From Bog-473 sp963828825 (GTDB taxonomy: Bacteria; Actinomycetota; Acidimicrobiia; Acidimicrobiales; RAAP-2): 64,000 nucleotides of DNA. The DNA is taken from NCBI GenBank assembly GCA_963828825.1, contig CAWHGF010000005.1, positions 166,240 to 230,239 of the forward strand, given 5' to 3'. This document shows positions 1 to 8,510 of this stretch, in pieces; position 1 is the stretch's first letter, and every line of letters starts with the position of its first letter. The notes below the pieces were generated by a model, which saw nothing but the letters and a program-made list of their open reading frames with translations, had not been told where the DNA came from and did no database searches. Position numbers and translations under genes: made by a program.

Positions 1-1463
1 ACTTCGCCGTCTCCTTCACCATCATCTCGGTGCTGTCCGGGTGTCTGACCCTGTACTACTTCGGCATGACGTACGGCGGCCCCGTCGTCATCGTGTGGGG
101 TTGGATCATCGTCGGCATCATGACGACGATCGTCGGGCTCGGCATGGCGGAGATCGCGTCGGCCTACCCGACCGCCGGCGGCTTGTACTACTGGTCGGCG
201 AAGCTGTCCGAGACGAACTCCGCCGCCTGGAGCTGGTTCACGGGCTGGTTCAACCTGCTCGGCTAGGTGGCCATCACGGCCGGCATCGACTTCGGATTCG
301 CCACGTTCTTCACGGTGTTCCTCAATCTGACGACCAACTTCCCGGACACCACCGGCTGGGTGCTCACCGTGTACGCCTGTGTCCTCATCGTCCACGGCAT
401 CATCAACACGTTCGGCGTACGGGTCGTGGCCTTGCTGTCGGATGTGAGCGCCTGGTGGCACATTCTGGGGGTGCTCACGATCGCGGTGGTGCTCTTCTTC
501 GTGCCGAGCCACCACGCCTCCGCCTCCTTCGTCTTCACGAAGTTCGAGAACCAGTCGACGCTCGGCGTCCCATGGTTCGTCTTCATGATCGGGCTCCTGA
601 TGGCGCAGTACACCTTCACCGGCTACGACGCCTCGGCCCACATGTCCGAGGAGACCCGCAACGCCGACATCTCGGCGCCCCGGGGAATCGTCAGCTCCAT
701 CCTCAACTCCCTGATCGCCGGCTGGATCCTCATTCTGGCCATCACGTTCGTGATCCCGACCGATCCGAAGGTGTACGCCGCCACGGCCGCCGACACGGCG
801 GCGCCCGTGGTCATCTGGACCGCTGCGCTCTCGAGGGTGGGGGCGGAGCTCCTGCTCTTGATCGCGGTGGTGGCACAGTTCTTCTGCGGCATGGCCTCGA
901 CGGCGGCGAACTCCCGGATGCTCTTCGCGTTCAGTCGTGACGGCGCCGTGCCGGGTCACCGCTTCTGGCACCGGATCAACCCGCGTACGCGGACACCCAC
1001 CAACTCCATCTGGTTCTGTGTCGTCTTCGCCTTCCTCCTGGCGGTGCCCGTGCTGTGGAGCAGCGTGGCCTATGCGGCGGTCACGTCGATCGCCACCATC
1101 GGCCTGTACATCGCGTACGTCCTGCCGACCCTGCTCCGGCGCATCAAGGGGAAGAGCTGGGAGGGTGGTCGGTGGTCGCTCGGGAAGTGGAGCCCGCTCG
1201 TCGGGTGGCTCGGCATCGTCTGGGTGGCCTTCATCGCCGTGCTCTTCATGCTCCCCGAGGTCGCGTTCAGCAGTGTCAACTGGGACACGTTCAACTACGC
1301 CCCAGTGGCGGTGGGTGTCGTGCTGCTGTTCTCGGGCGGCTACTGGCTGCTCAGTGCCCGCAAGTGGTTCAAGGGGCCCAAGTCGCAGGGCGACGAGGCC
1401 GCGCTGCAGAAGATCGAGGCCGAATTCTCCAACATCGAGCGCGAGCTCGAGGACGTCGACTGA
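1..1463 (+). pseudogene. APC-family amino-acid permease, 5'-truncated by window edge and interrupted by an in-frame TAG
   Basis: The frame opens at base 3 and reads as one continuous multi-pass membrane protein of the amino acid/polyamine/organocation superfamily, expected to import amino acids or GABA by cation coupling at the inner membrane. The second half has about eight hydrophobic segments, a conserved block with TGYDASAHMSEETRNA (around base 620) typical of GABA/choline permeases, and a charged C-terminal tail. A TAG at 264-266 splits the frame after WFTGWFNLLG. Related permeases usually carry Gln in this block and the downstream frame continues as VAITAGIDFGF, so a CAG to TAG change is the simplest explanation. 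Other genes here end in TAG (dnaX, P450, nusG), so TAG is a real stop. Either a true nonsense mutation or a base error. Internal starts downstream of the stop would give a protein missing several helices. The family call is firm; the broken status is less sure. Confidence 0.8.
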
Positions 1464-1635
1464 CCGAGCCCCTGCCGGCGATGGTCACGGGCGAGATGTC
1501 AACGCGGGTGTCCCCCGCCGGCTGGGTCGCCCCTGAAACGAGGCGCACTTTTCGAACGGCTGTCCCGTCGCGGCCCTGATCCGGGTTTTCCAACCCGAAT
1601 GTCGGGATAGTGCTCTGGGCGAGGGAGGCTGCACG

Positions 1636-1941
1636 ATGCAGGTGAACCGGCAGGAACTCGTGCGTTCAGCGAGAAGGCGGGTGCACCGGGGGAGGAAGAC
1701 CACGGGGAGGATCGTGGTTGCCGCCCTTGGCTTCGCGGTGGCGTACTACTTCGACACGGAGAATGGCGCTCTCCGGAGGAAGCGGCTCCACCAGTTGGTG
1801 CAGCGGACCGTCCGCAACGTCAGTGCTGTCGTCGCGGCGGGCGCCGAAGATCCGCCACCGGTCTTTCATCCCGTCCTTCGGACCCACCGCGCCGAGGAGC
1901 CTGCGCAACGTCTTGGCGGGCGCGCCGAGGTTGCGCGCTGA
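1636..1941 (+). CDS. Small membrane-associated protein of unknown function
   Basis: A 101-residue protein that I do not recognise. The ATG is preceded by GGGAGG at about 7 bases, a good ribosome site. The N-terminus is basic (many Arg/Lys), followed by one short hydrophobic stretch around residues 27-38 and then a motif resembling the YYFDTENGALRR type of turn seen in small actinobacterial membrane proteins with a glycine-rich anchor. The C-terminus is polar and low in similarity signals. It stands alone between the broken permease and the large membrane protein gene, with about 170 bp upstream and 217 bp downstream that contain no other gene. Function unknown; coding status is supported mainly by the ribosome site and the anchor-like segment. 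Confidence 0.5.
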   Translation: MQVNRQELVRSARRRVHRGRKTTGRIVVAALGFAVAYYFDTENGALRRKRLHQLVQRTVRNVSAVVAAGAEDPPPVFHPVLRTHRAEEPAQRLGGRAEVAR

Positions 1942-2158
1942 GCGGTTTGGGGTTTTCGGGGACGACCTTCCTCCCTGTTCAGAGCGTTTTCTTGTCACAG
2001 CCGCGGCTCTTTTGTGCCGGCTGACCCGAGCCCTCGAGCGGAGGTTGGACCGGTAACGTAAGCCCGCATGTGGCCGAAAGACCGCGGATCGATGACGACC
2101 GTCTTCCGCGCTGGTTCGCACCCGGTTGCGCGTGCCTGAACCCGTCGGGCCCGGGGCC

Positions 2159-4609
2159 GTGACCGAGCAGACTCCACCGGTAGCCGATCCGGCTCCCGAA
2201 CGCGCCGAGACGTCGCCCCGCAACAGCTGGTGGTGGGTGCCGGGCGCCATCACGGTCATCACCATCGCCAGCGTCATCGTTGTCACGCTGTCGCAGCTCC
2301 ACCCCGGCATGCTGCTCACGAACACCACGACCACCGGCGGCGACACGGGTGCGCACATTGCGATGCCCAAGTTCCTGGAGAGTCTTGTCAGCCACGGCCA
2401 CCTCACGGGATGGGATCCGGGTTGGTACGACGGTTTCCCCCTCTACACCTTCTACTTCACCATCCCCGATCTCTTCATCGCGATCGCCGGCTGGGTGATC
2501 CCCTACGGGGTCGCGTTCAAGCTGGGGACGGTCCTCGGGTCGGTCCTGCTTCCGATCTGTGCGTGGGCGTGCGGCCGATTCTTCCGGCTCCGGCCCCCGC
2601 TTCCGGCCCTCCTGGCGGCCGCGACCCTGCCGTTCCTGTTCGACTACACCTTCACCATCTACGGCGGGAACCTGTTCTCGACGTTGGCCGGGGAGTACGC
2701 CTATTCCTTCAGCCTCTCCCTGGCGGTGCTGTTCCTCGGGCTCTTTGCGTGCGCGGTCAGAGAGGGCAAGTACCGCGGGTTCGCCGCGGTCGTTCTCGCC
2801 GTGTGCGTGCTCTCGCACATCGTCCCGGGCATGTACGCATTGGGGGGTGCGCTCATCCTGACGATCGTCGAATTGCTGCCGGCGCGCTGGGGGATCAGCG
2901 ACTCTGCGCTGCGCGTGGGCCGGAGCGACAAGACCGCCGTTCGGGTGCCGTGGACCCGCACCCTGTGGTGGGCGGGCTCGACCGTGGCGATCGGGCTGCT
3001 GCTGTCCGGTTGGTGGCTGGTCCCGTTCGGACTGGAGCACGCGTACTCGTCCTCCATGGGTTACACGAATGTGGAAGGTTGGGCCCAATACTTCCGCGAG
3101 GCTGACGCGTGGGCTCTCGTCCTGGCCGGCATCGGCGCCGTCACGGCCTTCGTCGTCCGGAGCCGCTTCGGCATCACCGTGACGGTGCTGGGCATCGCGT
3201 CGGCATTGGCGACCGCGCTCGACCCGCAGGGCAGCCTCTACAACGTCCGCCTCCTGCCCCTGTGGTTCATCTCGGTCTACTTCATGGCTGCGTGGGCGTT
3301 CGGAACCGGTTGCATCGCCGTCGCGACGGCCTGGCGCAGCGCGGGGGACCGGCGCTGGCAGGAGGTGGACGAAGCAGCTCTGTGGTCGGCGGACCCGCCG
3401 CCGCCGTCCGAGGCCGGCCCGGCAATCACGCCTCCGGGTGCGCCGTCCCGGCGTTGGGGTCCGGCCGCCATCAGTGGCGCCGTCCTCGGGTTGCTCGCCG
3501 TGATGGCGGTCGTGGTGCCACCCTTCATCGTCCCGGCGTCGTCGCTGCCGGTCACTCTGGGAGCGAATGAGGTCACGAACTGGTCGAACTACAACTACGA
3601 GGGCTACGAGGGTCAGGCCTCCTATCCGGAGTACCACTCCATCATGCAGACGATGGAGTCCGTTGGAAAACGCTACGGCTGCGGTCGGGCGATGTGGGAG
3701 TACAGCGCGAGTGAGAACCGCTTCGGCACGCCCGAGGCGCTGATGCTCCTGCCCTATTGGACGAACGGATGTATCGACTCCATGGAGGGCCTCCTCTTCG
3801 AGTCTTCAGCCACGACGCCGTACCACTTCCTCAATCAGGCCGAGCTGTCGGCGGGGCCGTCCGAGCCGGAGGTCGGCCTCCCGTACGGCCCCCTCGATGT
3901 CGCCCTCGGTGTGCAGCACCTGCAATTGCTGGGAGTGAAGTACTTCATGGCGGAGACCCCGCAAGTCGAGCAGCAAGCCGCAGTGGACCCGGCCCTGGGG
4001 CTCGTTGCCACGACCGGCCCGTGGACCTACGACTACGGGGGCATCACCTCGCACACCACGTGGGACATCTATCTGGTGAAGGACTCCCCGCTGGTCACCC
4101 CTCTGGAAAACGACCCGGTCGTCCTGTCGGGGGTCGAGCCCGGAGCTTCGAGCTGGCTCGGGAGCGCCACGCACGAGGGACCGGCCTTGAGCTGGTACAG
4201 CGACCCGAGCGAGTGGAGCGTCGAGCTCGCGCAGAGCGGTTCGTCGGACTGGCCCCGGACCCCGGTGACCGCTATCCGTCCGACAACCAGGCACGTGGAA
4301 ACCACCCAGGTCACTGCCGTGACGCAGACCAATTCGTCCGTCAGCTTCCGCGTGTCGTGGGTGGGGACGCCCGTCCTGGTCAAGGTGTCCTATTTCCCGA
4401 ACTGGCACGCCAGTGGGGCCGATGGCCCGTGGAGGGTGACGCCGAACCTCATGGTGGTCGTCCCGACCAGTCACGACGTGACCCTCACCTACGGGGCGTC
4501 GGGTGCTGACAACCTGGGGTTCCTGGCCACGCTGATCGGGCTGGCGGCCCTGGTCTGGCTCTTCGTCGTGCCCGCTCTTCGGAGATGGAGGCTCAGGACG
4601 AGAGCCTGA
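2159..4609 (+). CDS. Large polytopic membrane protein, GT-C-like (PF10131-type)
   Basis: About 816 residues. The first half contains roughly ten transmembrane helices, with an early extracytoplasmic loop holding GGDTGAHIAMPKFLES and WDPGWYDGFPLY. Such acidic loop motifs after the first helix are typical of GT-C polyprenol-phosphate-dependent glycosyltransferases and of the membrane family misnamed 6-pyruvoyl-tetrahydropterin-synthase-related. The second half (about residues 465-780) is a soluble, Trp/Tyr-rich extracytoplasmic region, and a final helix and basic tail close the protein. By analogy it probably transfers a sugar or remodels an envelope glycan, but no acceptor can be named. I chose the GTG at 2159 (MTEQTPP); an upstream GTG at 2126 is possible. 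No partner gene sits in an obvious operon with it; the next gene, a TetR regulator, has its own promoter. Confidence 0.7.
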   Translation: MTEQTPPVADPAPERAETSPRNSWWWVPGAITVITIASVIVVTLSQLHPGMLLTNTTTTGGDTGAHIAMPKFLESLVSHGHLTGWDPGWYDGFPLYTFYFTIPDLFIAIAGWVIPYGVAFKLGTVLGSVLLPICAWACGRFFRLRPPLPALLAAATLPFLFDYTFTIYGGNLFSTLAGEYAYSFSLSLAVLFLGLFACAVREGKYRGFAAVVLAVCVLSHIVPGMYALGGALILTIVELLPARWGISDSALRVGRSDKTAVRVPWTRTLWWAGSTVAIGLLLSGWWLVPFGLEHAYSSSMGYTNVEGWAQYFREADAWALVLAGIGAVTAFVVRSRFGITVTVLGIASALATALDPQGSLYNVRLLPLWFISVYFMAAWAFGTGCIAVATAWRSAGDRRWQEVDEAALWSADPPPPSEAGPAITPPGAPSRRWGPAAISGAVLGLLAVMAVVVPPFIVPASSLPVTLGANEVTNWSNYNYEGYEGQASYPEYHSIMQTMESVGKRYGCGRAMWEYSASENRFGTPEALMLLPYWTNGCIDSMEGLLFESSATTPYHFLNQAELSAGPSEPEVGLPYGPLDVALGVQHLQLLGVKYFMAETPQVEQQAAVDPALGLVATTGPWTYDYGGITSHTTWDIYLVKDSPLVTPLENDPVVLSGVEPGASSWLGSATHEGPALSWYSDPSEWSVELAQSGSSDWPRTPVTAIRPTTRHVETTQVTAVTQTNSSVSFRVSWVGTPVLVKVSYFPNWHASGADGPWRVTPNLMVVVPTSHDVTLTYGASGADNLGFLATLIGLAALVWLFVVPALRRWRLRTRA

Positions 4610-4662
4610 AACACGGCCGGCGGAGCCTGCGGCCCCGTGAGACAGAAAGAACAGAAAGTGTC

Positions 4663-4668
4663 TAGTAT
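4663..4668 (+). promoter_or_regulatory. Candidate -10 hexamer (TAGTAT) for the TetR gene
   Basis: TAGTAT fits the actinobacterial TANNNT pattern. It lies 9 bases before the ATG at 4678, which would make the transcript leaderless or nearly so, and no ribosome site is visible upstream of that ATG. The preceding bases 4640-4663 form an imperfect inverted repeat (AGACA ... TGTCT), a possible site for autoregulation. This is inference from position and sequence only. Confidence 0.35.
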
Positions 4669-4677
4669 GTGCTCCCG

Positions 4678-5301
4678 ATGACGGCAACGCTGCTGGACGC
4701 CACCCCCGGTCTCGGCCTGGGTACTCCACCCGGCGCCCCGTTCGGCCCCACCGAGGAGCGCATCCTCACCGCTGCCCTGGGTCTCATCGGGCGGCGCGGC
4801 GTGCGCAGGCTCGGGATGCGGGAGATCGCCGAGACAGCCGGCGTCTCGAGGGGCACCCTGTACCGCTACTTCCCCAGCAAGGACCACGTGCTGACTTCGG
4901 CCGCCGCCTACGACGCGCACCGTTTCTCCGACGGGCTCGATGCGGTGCTCGCGGCCGCACTGTCGCCCGGAGAGCGCATTACCGCGTTCATGGCCTACGC
5001 CTTCGACTTCATCCGTTCTCACCCCTGTCGCCCTCTCTTCGAGTCTGAGTCAGGATTCGTCCTGGGCTACCTCCTCGACCACCTGCCGTCGCTGCGAGCG
5101 GAACTGGTGGTGCGAATCGGGGACGCCCTCGACACCGTGCCCGCGGTGGCGTCCGGCTCTCTGGGTCGCGGCCAGCTCGCCGACGTCATCGTCCGCCTCT
5201 TCGCGTCGAGCTGGATCATTCCCGAGACGGACGACGCCTCGCTCGTGCAGTCAGTCAACCGCATCCTGCAGATCAGTTCGGAGGAGACCAATGGAGAGTG
5301 A
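4678..5301 (+). CDS. TetR-family transcriptional regulator
   Basis: 207 residues. The N-terminal helix-turn-helix is clear: a helix beginning EERILTAALGLI, then GMREIAETAGVSRGTLYRYF and PSKDHVL, the standard TetR recognition pattern around residues 26-70. The rest is a helical ligand-binding and dimerisation domain. The stop codon overlaps the start of the P450 gene, so the two are translationally coupled, and the regulator probably controls the P450 in response to its substrate or a related small molecule. The start is either ATG 4678 or GTG 4669; a promoter-like TAGTAT just upstream favours a leaderless message. An imperfect inverted repeat in front suggests autoregulation. The family is certain; target and ligand are unknown. 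Confidence 0.9.
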   Translation: MTATLLDATPGLGLGTPPGAPFGPTEERILTAALGLIGRRGVRRLGMREIAETAGVSRGTLYRYFPSKDHVLTSAAAYDAHRFSDGLDAVLAAALSPGERITAFMAYAFDFIRSHPCRPLFESESGFVLGYLLDHLPSLRAELVVRIGDALDTVPAVASGSLGRGQLADVIVRLFASSWIIPETDDASLVQSVNRILQISSEETNGE

Positions 5302-6538
5302 GACCGAGCCCATGGAGAGTGAGACCGAGGCCGCCGCGGCGGGGTACGGCGAGGGCCTGCTGTCAGGCATGGACGCCGACATGGCCGCCAACCCGCAGCC
5401 GACCTTCAAGTTGTTGCGCGACGAGATGCCGGTGCTGTCCGTCGACCTGGGCTCCAGTCCCGGGGTCCTCTTGTCGCGCAAAGAGGAGATCGACTACGCC
5501 CTGCGTCACCCCGAGATCTTCTCCTCCAACATGGATGCGGTCGACCTCAAGAACAAGCGGCCCATGATCCCCCTCCAGATCGACCCGCCCGAGCACAAGA
5601 AGTTCCGCAAGCTCCTGGACCCGATCTTCGCCCCGCGCAAGATGGCGGCGATGGACCAGGAGGTCTCGGAGCTCGTCAACCACCTCATCGACGGCTTCAT
5701 CGAGCGGGGCGAGGTTGACTTCGCCAAGGAGTTCTCCATCCCCTTTCCCTCCCAGGTCTTCCTCACGCTGCTCGGCCTGCCGCTCGGCGAGCTGGATCGC
5801 TTCCTCACCATGAAGGACGGCATCATCCGTCCCGATCACGTGACTGGGGAGCTGTACGGGTCTCCGGAGGCCAGCGCCTACCAGCAGAAGATCGCCGATT
5901 CGGTCTACGACTACTTCAATGAGGTCTTGGACCAGCGCGAAAAGGAGCGGCAGGACGACCTGCTTTCGCTTTTCCTCGATGCGGACGTCGACGGCGACCG
6001 CCTGACCCGCGAGGACATTCTCGACATCTGCTTCCTCTTCCTGATCGCCGGACTCGACACGGTCACGGCCACCCTGGACTGCATGTTCGCCTTCCTCTCC
6101 AGGCACCCCGAGCACCGGCGCCAGCTCGCCGAGAACCCCGAGATCATCCCCAACGCCATCGAGGAGCTCCTCCGCTGGGAGACCCCGGTCATGGGCGTGG
6201 CCCGGGTCGCGGTGGAGGACACCGAGGTCGCGGGCTGCCCCGTGCACCAGGGCGATCAGGTCATGATCATGATCGGCTCCGCCAACACCGACGAGGCCGA
6301 GTTCCCCGATGCGGATGAGGTGCGCTTCGACCGCGACGTCAACCGCCATATCGCCTTCGGTGGCGGCATCCATCGTTGTCTGGGTTCACACCTGGCCCGT
6401 CTGGAGTTGCGGGTCGCCCTCCGCGAATGGCACAAGCGGATACCCGAATACGACGTCGAGCCCGACCACACGCTCGTCTACACGACGGGAATTCGCTCCA
6501 TCGACTACTTCCCGATGCGGTTCACGGCGCGGGCGTAG
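5291..6538 (+). CDS. Cytochrome P450
   Basis: 415 residues, normal for a bacterial class I P450, a soluble monooxygenase that would need separate ferredoxin and reductase partners (none are nearby). Visible signatures are the oxygen-activating I-helix AGLDTVT near residue 253, the ExxR motif in AIEELLRW, and the heme-binding loop FGGGIHRCLG with the proximal cysteine at about residue 363. The start ATG overlaps the end of the TetR gene and follows GAGGAG at about 4 bases. The first 21 coding bases (MESETEP) are directly repeated, so a second ATG exists at 5312. The 3' end overlaps the convergent PH-domain gene by 17 bp. Coupling to the TetR gene implies substrate-responsive expression. Substrate not predictable; lipid or terpenoid oxidation is typical of such enzymes. 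Confidence 0.95.
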   Translation: MESETEPMESETEAAAAGYGEGLLSGMDADMAANPQPTFKLLRDEMPVLSVDLGSSPGVLLSRKEEIDYALRHPEIFSSNMDAVDLKNKRPMIPLQIDPPEHKKFRKLLDPIFAPRKMAAMDQEVSELVNHLIDGFIERGEVDFAKEFSIPFPSQVFLTLLGLPLGELDRFLTMKDGIIRPDHVTGELYGSPEASAYQQKIADSVYDYFNEVLDQREKERQDDLLSLFLDADVDGDRLTREDILDICFLFLIAGLDTVTATLDCMFAFLSRHPEHRRQLAENPEIIPNAIEELLRWETPVMGVARVAVEDTEVAGCPVHQGDQVMIMIGSANTDEAEFPDADEVRFDRDVNRHIAFGGGIHRCLGSHLARLELRVALREWHKRIPEYDVEPDHTLVYTTGIRSIDYFPMRFTARA

Positions 6539-7991
6539 CCGCGTCCGAGCTCCGCCGGCCGCCGTCGGCCACGTGGTGGGTCCAGCGACCCTCGTGCCAG
6601 TAGCGCCGCTGGTGGCGACCGGCCGGGTCCGGGTACCAGCCTGAGGGTGCCGCGTCACCGGCCGGCGCAGGGGGGACCGTGTGGGCGCGCTGTCGGGCCG
6701 ACCGGCTGAGCGCCGTCAGATCGGCCACGAGCCGGTCCGCTTCCGTTCCCTCGCGGTCCCGGAACTCTGCCCGCGCCCGTTTTCCCGCCACATCGACGTG
6801 GACGGTGGCCAGCCCGAGCGGCCGCTGCAGGGGGCCTTGGACGCGCCGGATGCTCTGGGTCTTCTCCAAAGGCACCCAGGTGGTCGCCCGGTTGATCCGA
6901 CCCGTCACGCAGACCGCGTGCGCGCCGTCATACCCGGCCGACAGGAAGTGGAAGCTCAGGGGGGCCTTGAACCGGGCCCGGCTGGGGGGTGCCGTGCGTT
7001 CCGGATCGGGTGCGCCGAGCAGGCGGGCGAGGAGGTGCCAGGAGTCCTGCTGCGAACCCACGGGGAGGAGCGCCTTGCGGACGACGCTCGTTCCCTCACC
7101 CCGCTGGTTGCGCGCGGTGGCCCCGGCCACGTCGACCTCCAGGCGGCACCACCCGAAGGGTCGCCACAACAGCGGCTCCACCTGGCGCACCGCTTGGATC
7201 CTGCCGTAGGGGACCGTCTCGGAGATGGTCTGCAACAGCCCGCGCCGGATACGCACTCCCTCGGGTGCCTCGACCGCGACGAAGGCGAACTGGCCCGACA
7301 ACCGGCGCCAGATCACCCCGGCGGCGCTCAGCAGGTACACGGCGAGGAACCCCGCCGCACCGGCAGCCGTCTTCGGCTCGAACTGGTCGAGGACAGCCAG
7401 CGCGGCCACCGTGCCCACCAGGACGATCGTGATGAGCGAGAGAAAGACCGACGCCACCAGCCGACCGGTGTCCACGCTGGCCATGGGCAGGCCGGTGTTG
7501 CTGGACACGGCCGCTCCGGTGTCGACGTGTCCGGCCAGCAGGACCAGCCGGAGCTCGGCCGCTTGCGCTTCGGACAGGTAGGCCAGCTTGCCGTCGGTTG
7601 ATCCCGACCCGGCGAGGCGGATGCGCAATTCGGAGACGCCGAGCAGCCGAGCCAACAAGGGGCGCACGATGTCGACAGCCTGGACCCGGGCCAGTGGCAG
7701 GCGGCGCGAGTCCTTCCGGATGAGCCCGGTCTCAATCCTCAGTGTGTCCCCCTCGAAGCGCCAGCGGGTGACCATCCAGTGGACGTAGCCGTAGACGGCC
7801 GACGCCAGGGTGAACACGACGAGATAGGCGGTCTCCGCCGTGCCGTTCTCGGCCTTGGAGTGGACGGTCGACACCAGGAAAATGAGCACGAGGGCCGGGA
7901 CCAGTCGGCCGACACGGGCCACTGGCGTCAGCGGGTGGAGCCGCAACCAGCCCTCCTCGGGCGGTGAGGGTTTCGGGCTGGCGTCCGTCAC
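6522..7991 (-). CDS. Bacterial PH-domain (YdbT-like) membrane protein with C-terminal DUF2510 domain
   Basis: 489 residues. Two hydrophobic pairs (residues about 30-70 and 170-220) alternate with bacterial PH domains (bPH2/DUF304), recognisable from RWRFEGDTLRIETGLI and RRLPLARVQAVDIVRPLLAR, and a later one with ISETVPYGRIQAVRQVEPLL. A third PH-like segment follows. The C-terminus carries a DUF2510 module, PSGWYPDPAGRHQRRYW then W. The gene starts with GTG overlapping the stop of the upstream small PH gene (GTGA), so the two form an operon like the ydbS-ydbT pair of Bacillus, which has been linked to antimicrobial-peptide tolerance; the function here is unproven. The end overlaps the P450 gene by 17 bp on the opposite strand. 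Confidence 0.85.
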   Translation of the reverse strand: MTDASPKPSPPEEGWLRLHPLTPVARVGRLVPALVLIFLVSTVHSKAENGTAETAYLVVFTLASAVYGYVHWMVTRWRFEGDTLRIETGLIRKDSRRLPLARVQAVDIVRPLLARLLGVSELRIRLAGSGSTDGKLAYLSEAQAAELRLVLLAGHVDTGAAVSSNTGLPMASVDTGRLVASVFLSLITIVLVGTVAALAVLDQFEPKTAAGAAGFLAVYLLSAAGVIWRRLSGQFAFVAVEAPEGVRIRRGLLQTISETVPYGRIQAVRQVEPLLWRPFGWCRLEVDVAGATARNQRGEGTSVVRKALLPVGSQQDSWHLLARLLGAPDPERTAPPSRARFKAPLSFHFLSAGYDGAHAVCVTGRINRATTWVPLEKTQSIRRVQGPLQRPLGLATVHVDVAGKRARAEFRDREGTEADRLVADLTALSRSARQRAHTVPPAPAGDAAPSGWYPDPAGRHQRRYWHEGRWTHHVADGGRRSSDAATPAP

Positions 7992-8467
7992 ATGCCCGCC
8001 GCCATCGACTCCCCGAGCTCGGTCAGCCGGTCCCGCAGGCGCGCCGCCTCGGCCCGCTCGAGCCCGGGAATGCGGGCGTCGCTGGCCGCCGCCGCCGTAT
8101 GGAGCTTCACCGTCGACAGCTGGAAGAGGCGCTCAATCGGTCCCGCGGTCACCTCGACGAACTGCATCCTCCCGTACGGCACGACGGACAGCCGCTGCAC
8201 CATCACGCCGCGAGCCACGATGAGGTCCTCGTGGCGCTCCTGGTAGCGCCAGGCTCGGAAGCGGCGGTGGAGGAACCATGCGAGCGTGGCGCCGAGTACC
8301 AGGACCACCACGGCGCTGATCAGCCCGGGCAACGGCCCGCCCGCAGCCAAGAAGGCGAGTTCGGAGAACGCGGCGAGCACCACCGAGATCGTCACGACCT
8401 CGGCTCTGCGCATCCGCCACAGCCCGGGCGAAGGGCGGAGCCAGGGCTGTTCGTCCCCAATCGTCAT
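7988..8467 (-). CDS. Small PH-domain (YdbS-like) membrane protein
   Basis: 159 residues. Two adjacent hydrophobic helices (about residues 22-65) are followed by a bPH2 domain: RAWRYQERHEDLIVARG, then VVPYGRMQFVEVTAGPIERLF. This is the usual architecture of YdbS, the short partner of YdbT. The start ATG at 8467 begins MTIGDEQPW. The TGA stop overlaps the GTG of the following larger PH gene, which indicates translational coupling and probably a membrane complex. Divergently transcribed from the HTH-family gene at 8511 across only 43 bp, so promoters must be very close. Biochemical role unknown. Confidence 0.85.
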   Translation of the reverse strand: MTIGDEQPWLRPSPGLWRMRRAEVVTISVVLAAFSELAFLAAGGPLPGLISAVVVLVLGATLAWFLHRRFRAWRYQERHEDLIVARGVMVQRLSVVPYGRMQFVEVTAGPIERLFQLSTVKLHTAAAASDARIPGLERAEAARLRDRLTELGESMAAGM

Positions 8468-8510
8468 GACTAGGACGTTAAGGCGAACGTCCCGTCGTAG
8501 GGTGGCAATT

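Noticed and set aside
264..266. TAG recoded as an amino acid
   Set aside because: TAG is used as the normal stop of dnaX, nusG, rplK and the P450 in this window, and no special tRNA was seen.
1979..3637. Long open frame on the minus strand opposite the large membrane protein
   Set aside because: Very Arg/Gly/Asp-rich, no recognisable motif, no ribosome site; it is the antisense shadow of a strongly membrane-like protein on the plus strand.
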